DNA of 64,000 bases from the NCBI RefSeq assembly GCF_003148685.1, contig NZ_QGGR01000035.1, forward strand, positions 1 through 64,000. Direction: 5' to 3'. The stretch comes from Actinoplanes xinjiangensis. Its GTDB lineage: Bacteria; Actinomycetota; Actinomycetes; Mycobacteriales; Micromonosporaceae. Shown piece by piece: positions 52,592-60,374 of this stretch. The notes beneath the pieces were generated by a model that saw only the letters and a list, made by a program, of their open reading frames with translations, did no database searches and was not told where the DNA came from. Positions within the stretch are counted from its first letter, which is position 1. Each line of letters opens with the position of its first letter. A program made the translations under genes and the position numbers.

Positions 52592-55500
52592 GATCACCAA
52601 CCCATCGACTGGTACGCAGAACGCTGACCGCCGCCACCGCGGCACTCCTCGTCCTCACCGGATCAGCGCAGGTCACGACATCACCAGTGGCGGCGGCACC
52701 CACCGGGGCGGCGGCACCGCAGCAGTCGGTGCTGGTCTTCCACGGGGAGGCCGCCGAGCAGGACGACCCGGTCGCCAAGGCCGCGGCGACCATCGACGCG
52801 CTCGCGGACACGGCCGGGCTCACCACCGTCGAGTCGACCGATCCCGCCGTGTTCACGCCCACCGGGCTGGCACCCCACCGGGCGGTGGTGTTCCTGTCCA
52901 CGGCCGGCACCGTCCTGACCCGTGATCAGGAGGGCGCGCTCCAGTCGTACATCAAGGCCGGTGGTGGTTTCGTCGGCATCGCCGACGCGGCCAAGGCGCA
53001 ACTGGACTCGACGTGGTTCACCGGCCTGATCGGCACCCGCCCGGCCGGCTCGATCCCGGCCTCCGAGCCGGTCGCCAAGGTCACCGCGAGCGGCGAGAAC
53101 CCGCCCAACGAGACCAAGGAGAAGCTCACCGACGGCGACACCGCCACGAAATGGCTGGTCCGCACGGCGACCGGCTGGGTGACCTACGAGCTGGCCGCCG
53201 CGAAGGCGATCACCGGGTACGCCCTCACGTCGGCCAACGACTTCCCCGGCCGTGACCCGAAGGACTGGACGCTGCAGGCCTCGGCCGACGGGCAGACCTG
53301 GACCGACGTGGACCGCCGGACCGGACAGGCCTTCCCGGACCGGTTCCAGACCCGTCGTTTCGACCTGTCCGCGCCGCAGAACCTCCGGTTCTTCCGGCTG
53401 GAGATCACCGCCAACAACGGCGAACCACTGATCCAGCTCGCCAATCTGCGGCTGTTCACCGCCGACGCCGTCACTCCCCCGCCCCCGGGCGTCAACCAGG
53501 CCGTCGTCGACGTGCTCGACACCCGGCACCCGGCCACCGCCGGTCTGCCGCGCACCGTCACCCGGTCGGACCGCTGGTACAACTGGGACCCGAACCCGCT
53601 GGGCACCGTGCACACCCTCGCCCAGGTCGAGGAACGCCACTACAACGCCGGGACCAGCGCCAACGGACCGTTCCACCCGGTCTCCTGGTGCCGTGACTAC
53701 GACGGCGGCCGGTCCTTCTACACCGGCATGGGCCACACCGCGGGCAGCTACGACGAGGACGCCTTCCGTAAGCACCTGACCGGCGCCCTGAAGTGGGCCT
53801 CCGGCATCGTGCGTGGCGACTGCCAGGCCGGCATCGCCGCGAACTACCGCACCGAGCGGCTGACCGCGGCGAACCAGACCGGGCAACTCGACCAGATCGG
53901 CGAACCGCACGGCCTGACCATCGCCGCCGACGGCACCGTCTTCTACGTCGGCAAGGCCGCCTGCCCGAGCGGACCGGTGGTCAGCTGGGACGACCCGAAG
54001 GTCGGCCTGGGCTGCGGCACCATCCACTCCTGGAACCCGCGCACCAGACAGGTGAAACTGCTGACCACGCTGCCCGTGATGGGCAACCGGGGCAGCGGCA
54101 CCGAGCTGGTGAAGAACGAGGAGGGCCTGCTCGGCATCGTGCCGGACCCGAAGTTCGCCGAGAACGGCTGGCTCTACGTCTACTGGATGCCGCACGACTC
54201 GGTCGACCGGACCAAACGGGTCGGGCAGCGGACCGTCAGCCGGTTCACCTACGACGCGCAGGCGCAGACCATCGACCAGGCCACCCGTAAGGACCTGCTG
54301 CAGTTCCCGGTGCAGATCCACAGCTGCTGCCACGCCGGTGGCGGCATGGCCTTCGACAAGCGGGGCAACCTCTACATCGGGTCCGGCGACAACAACTCGT
54401 CCGAGGGCTCGCAGGGCTACGCCGGCAACAACTGGACCCAGGAGTACGCCGGGATCTCGTTCCAGGACGCGCGGCGCACCTCGGGCAACACCAACGACCT
54501 GGCCGGGAAGATCATCCGCATCCACCCGGAGGCGGACGGCACCTACACCATCCCCCCGGGCAACCTGTTCCCGCCGGGCACCGACAAGACCCGCCCGGAG
54601 ATCTACGTGATGGGCGTCCGCAACATCGCCCGCCTCCAGATCGACCCGGAGACCGACTGGCTGACCGCCGGCTGGGTCGGCCCCGACGCCACGAACCCGA
54701 ACCCGGAACTGGGCCCGGCGAAATACGAGACGGCCACCATCATCACCTCCGCCGGAAACCAGGGCTGGCCGTACTGCATGGGCAACCGGCAGCCGTACCG
54801 GGACCGCAGCAGCACCGACGCCACCGTCCTGACCGGCTGGTACGACTGCGACAACCTGAAGAACACCTCACCGCGCAACACCGGCCTGACCGACATCCCG
54901 CCGGCCCGCGACAACATGATCTGGTACTCCCCCGGTGGCGGCGGCCCGGTCTTCCCGCCCCGCGCCGACGGCAGCGGCCTGCCCAGCTACGTCGCCGCCG
55001 ACGCCGTCTACACCCAGCCGTACCTGCGCGGCGGCGGCCAGGCGGTGATGTCCGGCCCGACCTACCACCACGATCTGGCCGACCCGGCCAGCACCGTGAA
55101 GTGGCCGGTGTACTGGGACGACAAGTGGTTCATCGGCGACCAGTCGAACGCCGCCAACCGGGTGGCGGTCACCGTCGACCCGGCCGGGGTGCCGCAGCAG
55201 AAGCCGCCGCTGTTCGGTGAGACGCTGCGCGCCATCCTGCCCGCCGGCAACGCCGACAACCGGCTGATGAGCTGGATGGACGCCAAGTTCGGCCCGGACG
55301 GGGCGCTGTACCTGCTCGACTACGGCGGCGGCTTCTTCAGCCTGCACCCCGCGCAGAAACTGCTGCGGGTCGTCTACACCGGAGGGCCGGCCACCCCGGC
55401 ACCGCAGGCCACGTCGGTCGCCGTGCAGAACAAGCCGCTGACGTACGCGTTCACCGGCTCCCGGTCCGGCGGGATCACCCACCGGTGGGAGTTCGGCGAC

Positions 55501-56520
55501 GGCACCTCGTCCACCCTCGCCGACCCGCAGCACGTCTACGCCGCGATCGGCACCTACACCGCACGGCACACCGTCACCTACGCCGACGGCGAGACCGTCA
55601 CCACGCAGGTCCGCGTCGACGTGGGCTGCGCCGTACCGGACACCCGCACCGACATCTGGCTCGCCGGCACCGACACCGGGGTGCCGAACAGAACGGTCGG
55701 CGGAGGCTGCACGGTCAACGACCTGATCGACGACGAGAGCACCTGGCCCGACCACGACAGTTTCGTCCGGCACGTCACCGCGGTCGCCCGAAAGCACCTC
55801 GACTCCCGCCAGGCCGGTGCCCTGACCAGGGCCGCGGCCGCCACGTCGATCGGCCGGCCCGGCCACACCGGATACGAGCCGCTCTTCGACGGCACCGCCG
55901 CCTCGCTGGCCGGCTGGCGGCAGGCACCGACCGGACAGTTCACCATCCAGCCGGACGGCTCGCTGCGCCCCTCCGGCGGCCTGGGCATGCTGTGGCACAC
56001 CCGGGAGGTCGCCGACTTCTCCCTGAAACTCCAGTTCAAGGACATCGCACCCGGCACCGGCCGGGCCAACAGCGGCGTGTTCACCCGGTTCCCCGACCCG
56101 CGGACCCCACTCGAGCAGCGGCCCGCGGGCAGCTGCGGCACGGTCGGGTCGGCCCGCACCTCGGCGGCCTGGGTGGCGATCTACTGCGGCCACGAGATCC
56201 AGATCTACGACGGCGACACCGGCGAACCGCAGAAGACCGGCTCGATCTACAACTTCGACCCGGTCACCCTGACCGACGCCCGCGTGACCCCGAAGAACCA
56301 GTGGAACGACTACGAGATCCGCGTCGTCGGGCAGCACTACACGATCCTGCGCAACGGCGTGGTCATCAACGAGTTCGACAACACGCCCGGGAAGCAGTCG
56401 TCGCGAGCCGGAGACCCGGCCACCGACCTGCGGCAGTTCCTGCGCGGGCACATCGGGCTCCAGAACCACGGCGACAGCGACCTCATGGAGTTCCGCAACA
56501 TCCGGGTCCGCGCCCTCTAG
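52588..56520 (+). CDS. Secreted ThuA/discoidin/sugar-dehydrogenase/PKD/DUF1080 multidomain protein
   Basis: The 1310-residue protein has a signal peptide, then a ThuA-like domain (about 45-405) split by a discoidin-like insert (about 160-295). A glucose/sorbosone-dehydrogenase-type propeller (about 420-930, with EPHGLTIAADG, NEEGLLGIVPDPKF, LLQFPVQIHSCCHAGGGMAF) follows. Next come a PKD domain (HRWEFGDGTSSTLADPQHVY), a 75-residue module with GGCTVNDLID, and a C-terminal 3-keto-disaccharide-hydrolase/DUF1080 domain (PLFDGTAASLAGW, NSGVFTRFPDP, NDYEIRVVGQHYTILRNG). It probably binds and oxidises polysaccharide-derived sugars outside the cell. ATG 52588 is coupled to the laccase stop. Confidence 0.9.
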   Translation: MRSPTHRLVRRTLTAATAALLVLTGSAQVTTSPVAAAPTGAAAPQQSVLVFHGEAAEQDDPVAKAAATIDALADTAGLTTVESTDPAVFTPTGLAPHRAVVFLSTAGTVLTRDQEGALQSYIKAGGGFVGIADAAKAQLDSTWFTGLIGTRPAGSIPASEPVAKVTASGENPPNETKEKLTDGDTATKWLVRTATGWVTYELAAAKAITGYALTSANDFPGRDPKDWTLQASADGQTWTDVDRRTGQAFPDRFQTRRFDLSAPQNLRFFRLEITANNGEPLIQLANLRLFTADAVTPPPPGVNQAVVDVLDTRHPATAGLPRTVTRSDRWYNWDPNPLGTVHTLAQVEERHYNAGTSANGPFHPVSWCRDYDGGRSFYTGMGHTAGSYDEDAFRKHLTGALKWASGIVRGDCQAGIAANYRTERLTAANQTGQLDQIGEPHGLTIAADGTVFYVGKAACPSGPVVSWDDPKVGLGCGTIHSWNPRTRQVKLLTTLPVMGNRGSGTELVKNEEGLLGIVPDPKFAENGWLYVYWMPHDSVDRTKRVGQRTVSRFTYDAQAQTIDQATRKDLLQFPVQIHSCCHAGGGMAFDKRGNLYIGSGDNNSSEGSQGYAGNNWTQEYAGISFQDARRTSGNTNDLAGKIIRIHPEADGTYTIPPGNLFPPGTDKTRPEIYVMGVRNIARLQIDPETDWLTAGWVGPDATNPNPELGPAKYETATIITSAGNQGWPYCMGNRQPYRDRSSTDATVLTGWYDCDNLKNTSPRNTGLTDIPPARDNMIWYSPGGGGPVFPPRADGSGLPSYVAADAVYTQPYLRGGGQAVMSGPTYHHDLADPASTVKWPVYWDDKWFIGDQSNAANRVAVTVDPAGVPQQKPPLFGETLRAILPAGNADNRLMSWMDAKFGPDGALYLLDYGGGFFSLHPAQKLLRVVYTGGPATPAPQATSVAVQNKPLTYAFTGSRSGGITHRWEFGDGTSSTLADPQHVYAAIGTYTARHTVTYADGETVTTQVRVDVGCAVPDTRTDIWLAGTDTGVPNRTVGGGCTVNDLIDDESTWPDHDSFVRHVTAVARKHLDSRQAGALTRAAAATSIGRPGHTGYEPLFDGTAASLAGWRQAPTGQFTIQPDGSLRPSGGLGMLWHTREVADFSLKLQFKDIAPGTGRANSGVFTRFPDPRTPLEQRPAGSCGTVGSARTSAAWVAIYCGHEIQIYDGDTGEPQKTGSIYNFDPVTLTDARVTPKNQWNDYEIRVVGQHYTILRNGVVINEFDNTPGKQSSRAGDPATDLRQFLRGHIGLQNHGDSDLMEFRNIRVRAL

Positions 56521-56539
56521 CCGAAGTCAGGAAGGTGCC

Positions 56540-58081
56540 ATGAACCGAACCATCCCACGCCTGCACGCGGGGGCGGCGCTGATCGTCGCGCTGCTGCTGG
56601 CGGTGCTCGCGGGCGCCGCCCCACCGGCGGCCGCCGCGCAGACGCTGACCTGGACCGCCGGCGACGACATCACCGCCTACCGGTCGGCGCCGGCCACCGC
56701 CGTCGCCGGCGAGACGACCATCGTGTGGGAGAACAGCGCGGCCACCGGCAACACCACCGGCATGCCGCACACGCTGACCTTCGACACCAGCACCGAGGGG
56801 TACAACCACGACGTCACCCTCAACATCCTGGCCAGCCCGTTCGACACCAACAACGGCCGGCACACGGCGACCGTCACCCTGACCCCGGGGAAGTACCGGT
56901 ACCTCTGCACCATCCCGGGGCACAGCACGATGGTCGGCGAGCTGACCGTCACGTCCGGCGGCGGCGACCCGGACACCACCGCGCCGACGGTCACCGCGCA
57001 GGTGTCCGGCAGCCGGGACGCGCAGGGCGCCTACCTCGGCTCGGCCACCGTGACGGTCGCCGCGACCGACACCGGATCCGGGGTACGCACCGTCGAGTAC
57101 CAGGTCGACGACACCAGCTGGCAGGCGTACGCGGCGCCGGTCGCGGTCACCGCCGTCGGTGACCACTCGGTGCAGTACCGGGCCACCGACAACGCCGGGA
57201 ACACGTCGGCGGCCGGATCGGTGTCGTTCCGGGTCGTACCGGGCCAGCCGCAGGACACCACCGCGCCGGTGGTGACCGGGCAGACCGCCGGAAACCGGGA
57301 CGCCGCCGGAAACTACCTCGGCACGGCCACCACCACCCTCACCGCCACCGACACCGGCGGGTCGGGGGTGGCGCGGATCGAATACCAGCTCGACGGGGGC
57401 GCGTGGACCGCCTACACCGCGCCGGTCGTGGTGAGCACCGTCGGCGCGCACATGCTGCACCACCGGGCCACCGACAACGCCGGCAACACCTCGGCGGAGC
57501 AGATGGCGCACTTCACGATCGTCGCGCCGCCGGTCGAGGACACCACACCGCCGCAGGTCACCGCCGCGCTGACCGGCGAGCGGAACGTCAACGGCGACTA
57601 CCTGGGTACGGCCACCGTCACCGTCACGGCCACCGACAGCGGCGGGTCCGGGGTGAAGACGGTGGAGTACCGGCTCGACGAGGGGGCCTGGACGGCGTAC
57701 ACCGCGCCCGTGGCCGTGGCGGTGACCGGCGCGCACACCGTCCGCTACCGGGCCACGGACAACGCCGGCAACACCGCGGCGGAGAAGTCGGTGGCCTTCA
57801 CGGTCGTCGACCGGGGATCGGACGCCTGCCCGGACTCCGACACCCGCGACACCGTCGTCATCGACGGTCACGACACCCGGATCCGCAACGCCGACACCGG
57901 CGACGGCTGCACCATCAACGACCTGATCGCCGAACGTGCCGACTACCCCACCCACGCCGCCTTCGTACGGCACGTGGAGCGCGTCACCGGCGCACTGGTC
58001 ACCGCAGGCAGGCTCACCCAGCGGCAGGCGGGGACCATCGTCCGCGCCGCGGCGGCATCGGACAGAGGAGAACCAGCATGA
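56540..58081 (+). CDS. Secreted cupredoxin with three Ig-like repeats
   Basis: The 513-residue protein has a signal peptide (GAALIVALLLAVLAGAAPPA) and a plastocyanin-like domain (HTLTFDTSTEGYNHDV, YRYLCTIPGHSTMVGEL: Cys, His and Met of a type-1 copper site). Three repeats of about 95 residues follow, each ending in RATDNAGNTSA-type text (OmpL47-like). A C-terminal module (GDGCTINDLIAERADYP, FVRHVERV, QRQAGTIVRAAAAS) is homologous to one in the preceding gene. It may carry electrons between laccase and dehydrogenase (inference). GGAAGG precedes ATG 56540; 19-base gap. Confidence 0.9.
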   Translation: MNRTIPRLHAGAALIVALLLAVLAGAAPPAAAAQTLTWTAGDDITAYRSAPATAVAGETTIVWENSAATGNTTGMPHTLTFDTSTEGYNHDVTLNILASPFDTNNGRHTATVTLTPGKYRYLCTIPGHSTMVGELTVTSGGGDPDTTAPTVTAQVSGSRDAQGAYLGSATVTVAATDTGSGVRTVEYQVDDTSWQAYAAPVAVTAVGDHSVQYRATDNAGNTSAAGSVSFRVVPGQPQDTTAPVVTGQTAGNRDAAGNYLGTATTTLTATDTGGSGVARIEYQLDGGAWTAYTAPVVVSTVGAHMLHHRATDNAGNTSAEQMAHFTIVAPPVEDTTPPQVTAALTGERNVNGDYLGTATVTVTATDSGGSGVKTVEYRLDEGAWTAYTAPVAVAVTGAHTVRYRATDNAGNTAAEKSVAFTVVDRGSDACPDSDTRDTVVIDGHDTRIRNADTGDGCTINDLIAERADYPTHAAFVRHVERVTGALVTAGRLTQRQAGTIVRAAAASDRGEPA

Positions 58082-59043
58082 GGTACATCGCCGCTACCTT
58101 CACCGCCGTGGTCGCCACGGTCGCGCTCACCGGGGCTCCGGCCGGCGCCGCCCTGGTCACCCACTGCATCGGCACGGGCGGGGCGGTGACCGTACCCAAT
58201 GATCTGCTCGTCCCCGCCGGCGAGTCCTGCGACCTGACCGGCACCGTGATCACCGGCAACGTCAGCGTCGCCGCCGGGGCCAACCTGGTCATCGACGGCG
58301 GCCGCGTCGACGGCGAGGTCCGGGTCGCCGGCAACGGCTACCTGGACGCCTCCGGCAGCACGATCGCCGGGTCGGTGATCCTCGCCGCCGGCGGTTACGG
58401 CCTCTACCTCAAGGACGCCTCGACCGGATCGGTGACGGTACGCCCCCGGGGCACCGCCACCATCGACGGTTTCCTGTTCGCCGAGGCCACCACGATCACC
58501 GGCTCGGTCAACGCCCAGGCCGGAGAGGTACGCCTGGACCGGGGCAGCGAGGTGTCCGGTGGGCTCAGCACCAACGGCACCCACTACACCGACCTGCACG
58601 ACTCGTTCGTGGACGGGGTCCTGTCCGTGCTCAACAGCTCCACCGGCAGCGTGGTCTGCGGCAGCGCCGTCCGTGGCCGGACCACCTTCGCCGGCAACCT
58701 CGGCGGGGTGCAGCTGGGCCCGAACGGCGGCCTCGACGGGTGCGCGTCCGGCGGCTACTTCGGCCGGGACGTCAGCATCACCAACACCACCGGCGGCGTC
58801 AGCGTCGAGGACACCATCATCGACGGAAGCCTCACCGTGAACAGCAACAACCCGGCCGCCCGGGTGGGCACCGACAACCGCATCCGCGGCGGGGTGATCA
58901 CCGCGCAGGCGGCCGGCGCCGGGACCGCGGCGGCGCAGCGGCGGGCGGTGGCCGCCCGCGACGACGACACCGCGAAGCTGACCGGCGAACGCCGCGCGGC
59001 AGCCGAGCAGGAGGCCGCCGCAGCCGGCGCGGCCGACCTGTAG
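58078..59043 (+). CDS. Secreted beta-solenoid protein, last gene of laccase operon
   Basis: The 321-residue protein has a signal peptide (RYIAATFTAVVATVALTGAP). Many short repeats of small residues and valines follow (GTVITGNVSVAAGANLVIDG, GRVDGEVRVAGNGYLDASGS, STIAGSVILAAGGYGLYLKD). This is a bactofilin-like or beta-helix pattern, with four Cys. The C-terminus turns helical and charged (ARDDDTAKLTGERRAAAEQE). It may be a surface scaffold. ATG 58078 overlaps the preceding stop as ATGA. A 16-bp terminator follows. Confidence 0.82.
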   Translation: MRYIAATFTAVVATVALTGAPAGAALVTHCIGTGGAVTVPNDLLVPAGESCDLTGTVITGNVSVAAGANLVIDGGRVDGEVRVAGNGYLDASGSTIAGSVILAAGGYGLYLKDASTGSVTVRPRGTATIDGFLFAEATTITGSVNAQAGEVRLDRGSEVSGGLSTNGTHYTDLHDSFVDGVLSVLNSSTGSVVCGSAVRGRTTFAGNLGGVQLGPNGGLDGCASGGYFGRDVSITNTTGGVSVEDTIIDGSLTVNSNNPAARVGTDNRIRGGVITAQAAGAGTAAAQRRAVAARDDDTAKLTGERRAAAEQEAAAAGAADL

Positions 59044-59052
59044 CCCGGCCCG

Positions 59053-59096
59053 TCAATGGCCCGGCGGCGGTCCCATCCCGGCCGCCGGGCCATTGA
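59053..59096 (+). terminator. Terminator of the laccase operon
   Basis: TCAATGGCCCGGCGGC and its exact complement GCCGCCGGGCCATTGA form a 16-bp stem with a 12-base loop, ten bases past the last gene of the operon. Confidence 0.9.
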
Positions 59097-59100
59097 CCAT

Positions 59101-59117
59101 ATATTGACGATCAATAT
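59101..59117. promoter_or_regulatory. ATATTGA-CGA-TCAATAT palindrome (PadR-type site)
   Basis: A perfect 7-bp inverted repeat around CGA, very AT-rich for this DNA. It sits immediately before a PadR-family C-terminal coding remnant, as expected for an autoregulated PadR promoter whose gene body was deleted. Confidence 0.55.
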
Positions 59118-59121
59118 TTAT

Positions 59122-59240
59122 TGCTGCGCCGCAACTACCGGCTGCGCGCCGACGGCCGTGCCGAGCTCGCCCGGCAGTCCGAGCGGCTGCGCGGGCTGGC
59201 GGCCGCCGCCGACTCCCGGCTGGCCCCGCCTTGCCTGACG
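59122..59240 (+). pseudogene. C-terminal remnant of a PadR-family regulator
   Basis: The stretch reads LRRNYRLRADGRAELARQSE then RLRGLAAAADSRLA, the usual C-terminal part of actinobacterial PadR regulators. The N-terminal winged helix is absent. The remnant starts right next to an operator-like palindrome, so an internal deletion probably joined promoter and 3' end. The frame then runs on without the usual stop overlapping the next gene, a second sign of decay. Confidence 0.65.
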
Positions 59241-59269
59241 CCGGCTCTCGCGACGCTTCAGGACCATCG

Positions 59270-59450
59270 ATGCACCGCCGGCTGCTGCTGGCCTATCCGC
59301 GTGACTACCGTCGGGCCCGCGGCGCCGAGATCCTCGAAACGGTGGCCGACATCGCGCCCACCCGGCGCCGCCTCCGCGTGGCGGTGAACCTGATCGGTCA
59401 CGGCCTGCGCGCCCGCCTCGGCCGCCCGGCCGCCACGCGACGGACGGGCG
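59270..59450 (+). pseudogene. N-terminal remnant of the PadR-linked membrane protein
   Basis: ATG 59270 begins MHRRLLLAYPRDYRRARGAE, then ILETVADIAP and VNLIGHGLRARLGRP. This is the standard start of the membrane protein that follows PadR genes in many actinomycetes. About 60 residues on, similarity stops and the frame enters antisense sequence of the SGNH hydrolase. The transmembrane part is missing. Confidence 0.6.
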
Positions 59451-59452
59451 GT

Positions 59453-60067
59453 TCAGCGGCTGACGCGTTGCGCGGCCGCGGTGGCCGCATCCCGGACGGT
59501 GGCGGCGAGCGCGCCGGCGATGACGGCGTAACCGGCACTGGACGGGTGGAAGCGGTCCGCGCTGAACAGGGCCGGATCGGCGGCGAACGCCACCGACGTG
59601 GTCCCGCCGATGTCGGCGATGCGGGCCCCGGCCGCGGTCGCCGCCCGGATCTGTTCCTGTTGCACCGCCCGGCTGCCGGCGCTGACCAGCATCCGCATCT
59701 GCGGCGGCACCCACGGCACGACGCTCAGATCCGGAGCGGGCGCCACCACGACCTCGGCGCCGGCGGCGCGCAGGTCACGGACGGTGCCGCCGAGCAGCGT
59801 GCCGGCCTGGCGCGGCGGGACGAGGTGGGTCAGGTCGTTCGCGCCGATGATCACCAGGGCGAGGTTCGGTGCGGTGGCGGTGGCGCGGGCGACCTGACCG
59901 GCGAGGCCGCGGCTGTCGGCGCCCGGCACCGCGACCACGCGCAGGTCGACGACGTGGCCACTGCGGGTCAGGTCCGCGGCCAGCCGTGCACCGATGGTGT
60001 CGGCCGGCCGGGAGGCGCCCTGCCCGTACGCGATGGAGTCCCCGAGGACGGCGAAGGCAAGAGTCAC
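59453..60067 (-). CDS. SGNH/GDSL-family hydrolase
   Basis: The protein of about 204 residues has the four SGNH blocks: AFAVLGDSIAYGQGA (Ser), VVAVPGADSRGL (Gly), VIIGANDLTHL (Asn) and FSADRFHPSSAGYAV (Asp-His). It is a cytosolic esterase/lipase-type hydrolase with no signal peptide. GTG 60067 gives the usual family start; ATG 60100 would overlap the Fe-S gene. It follows that gene by seven bases and so is in the same operon. Confidence 0.88.
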   Translation of the reverse strand: MTLAFAVLGDSIAYGQGASRPADTIGARLAADLTRSGHVVDLRVVAVPGADSRGLAGQVARATATAPNLALVIIGANDLTHLVPPRQAGTLLGGTVRDLRAAGAEVVVAPAPDLSVVPWVPPQMRMLVSAGSRAVQQEQIRAATAAGARIADIGGTTSVAFAADPALFSADRFHPSSAGYAVIAGALAATVRDAATAAAQRVSR

Positions 60068-60074
60068 AGTCGGA

Positions 60075-60374
60075 TCAACGTGGGTCCCGTCCGGCCGCAT
60101 TCCCGGCGACCGGGGTGACCCGCGTCCCGCCGGCCGGCACCGCGACCGGGGTGACCTGCGTCCTGCCGGCCGGCACCGCCACCCGGGTGATCCGCGTCCC
60201 GCCGGCCTGCACGGCGAGCATCAGACAGGCGCGGATCTCGTCGCCGTCCACCCGCACGGCGCAGGTGCCGCAGGTGCCGTCCGGGCAGGTGGACCGGTGG
60301 CCGAGGGCGTCGGCGAGGGTACGGCCGGGTTCCACGTCCAGATGCTCGGTGGTGCCGTCCACGGTCAGCGTCAC
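60075..60374 (-). CDS. Truncated [2Fe-2S] subunit of a molybdo-flavoenzyme
   Basis: The 99-residue protein has the plant-ferredoxin-like domain with C30, C35, C38 and C50 (CPDGTCGTCAV, IRACLMLAV). Xanthine dehydrogenase/CO dehydrogenase small subunits are about 160 residues and carry a second helical [2Fe-2S] domain with CGxCxPG. That part is absent and replaced by three 12-residue repeats (VQAGGTRITRVA and two variants). GTG 60374 overlaps the stop of the FAD-subunit gene as GTGA. It may be a degenerate subunit or a simple ferredoxin. Confidence 0.8.
   Translation of the reverse strand: MTLTVDGTTEHLDVEPGRTLADALGHRSTCPDGTCGTCAVRVDGDEIRACLMLAVQAGGTRITRVAVPAGRTQVTPVAVPAGGTRVTPVAGNAAGRDPR
60106..60213. 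repeat. Three 36-base tandem repeats in the Fe-S gene
   Basis: Units at 60106-60141, 60142-60177 and 60178-60213 follow each other without gap. Units 1 and 2 differ at two bases only; unit 3 is more diverged. They encode the 12-residue repeats at the C-terminus of the [2Fe-2S] protein. The period keeps the frame. Confidence 0.85.

Noticed and set aside
60106-60213. Three 36-base repeats considered as a CRISPR array
   Set aside because: The units are directly adjacent without spacers, lie in frame within a coding gene and encode a 12-residue protein repeat.
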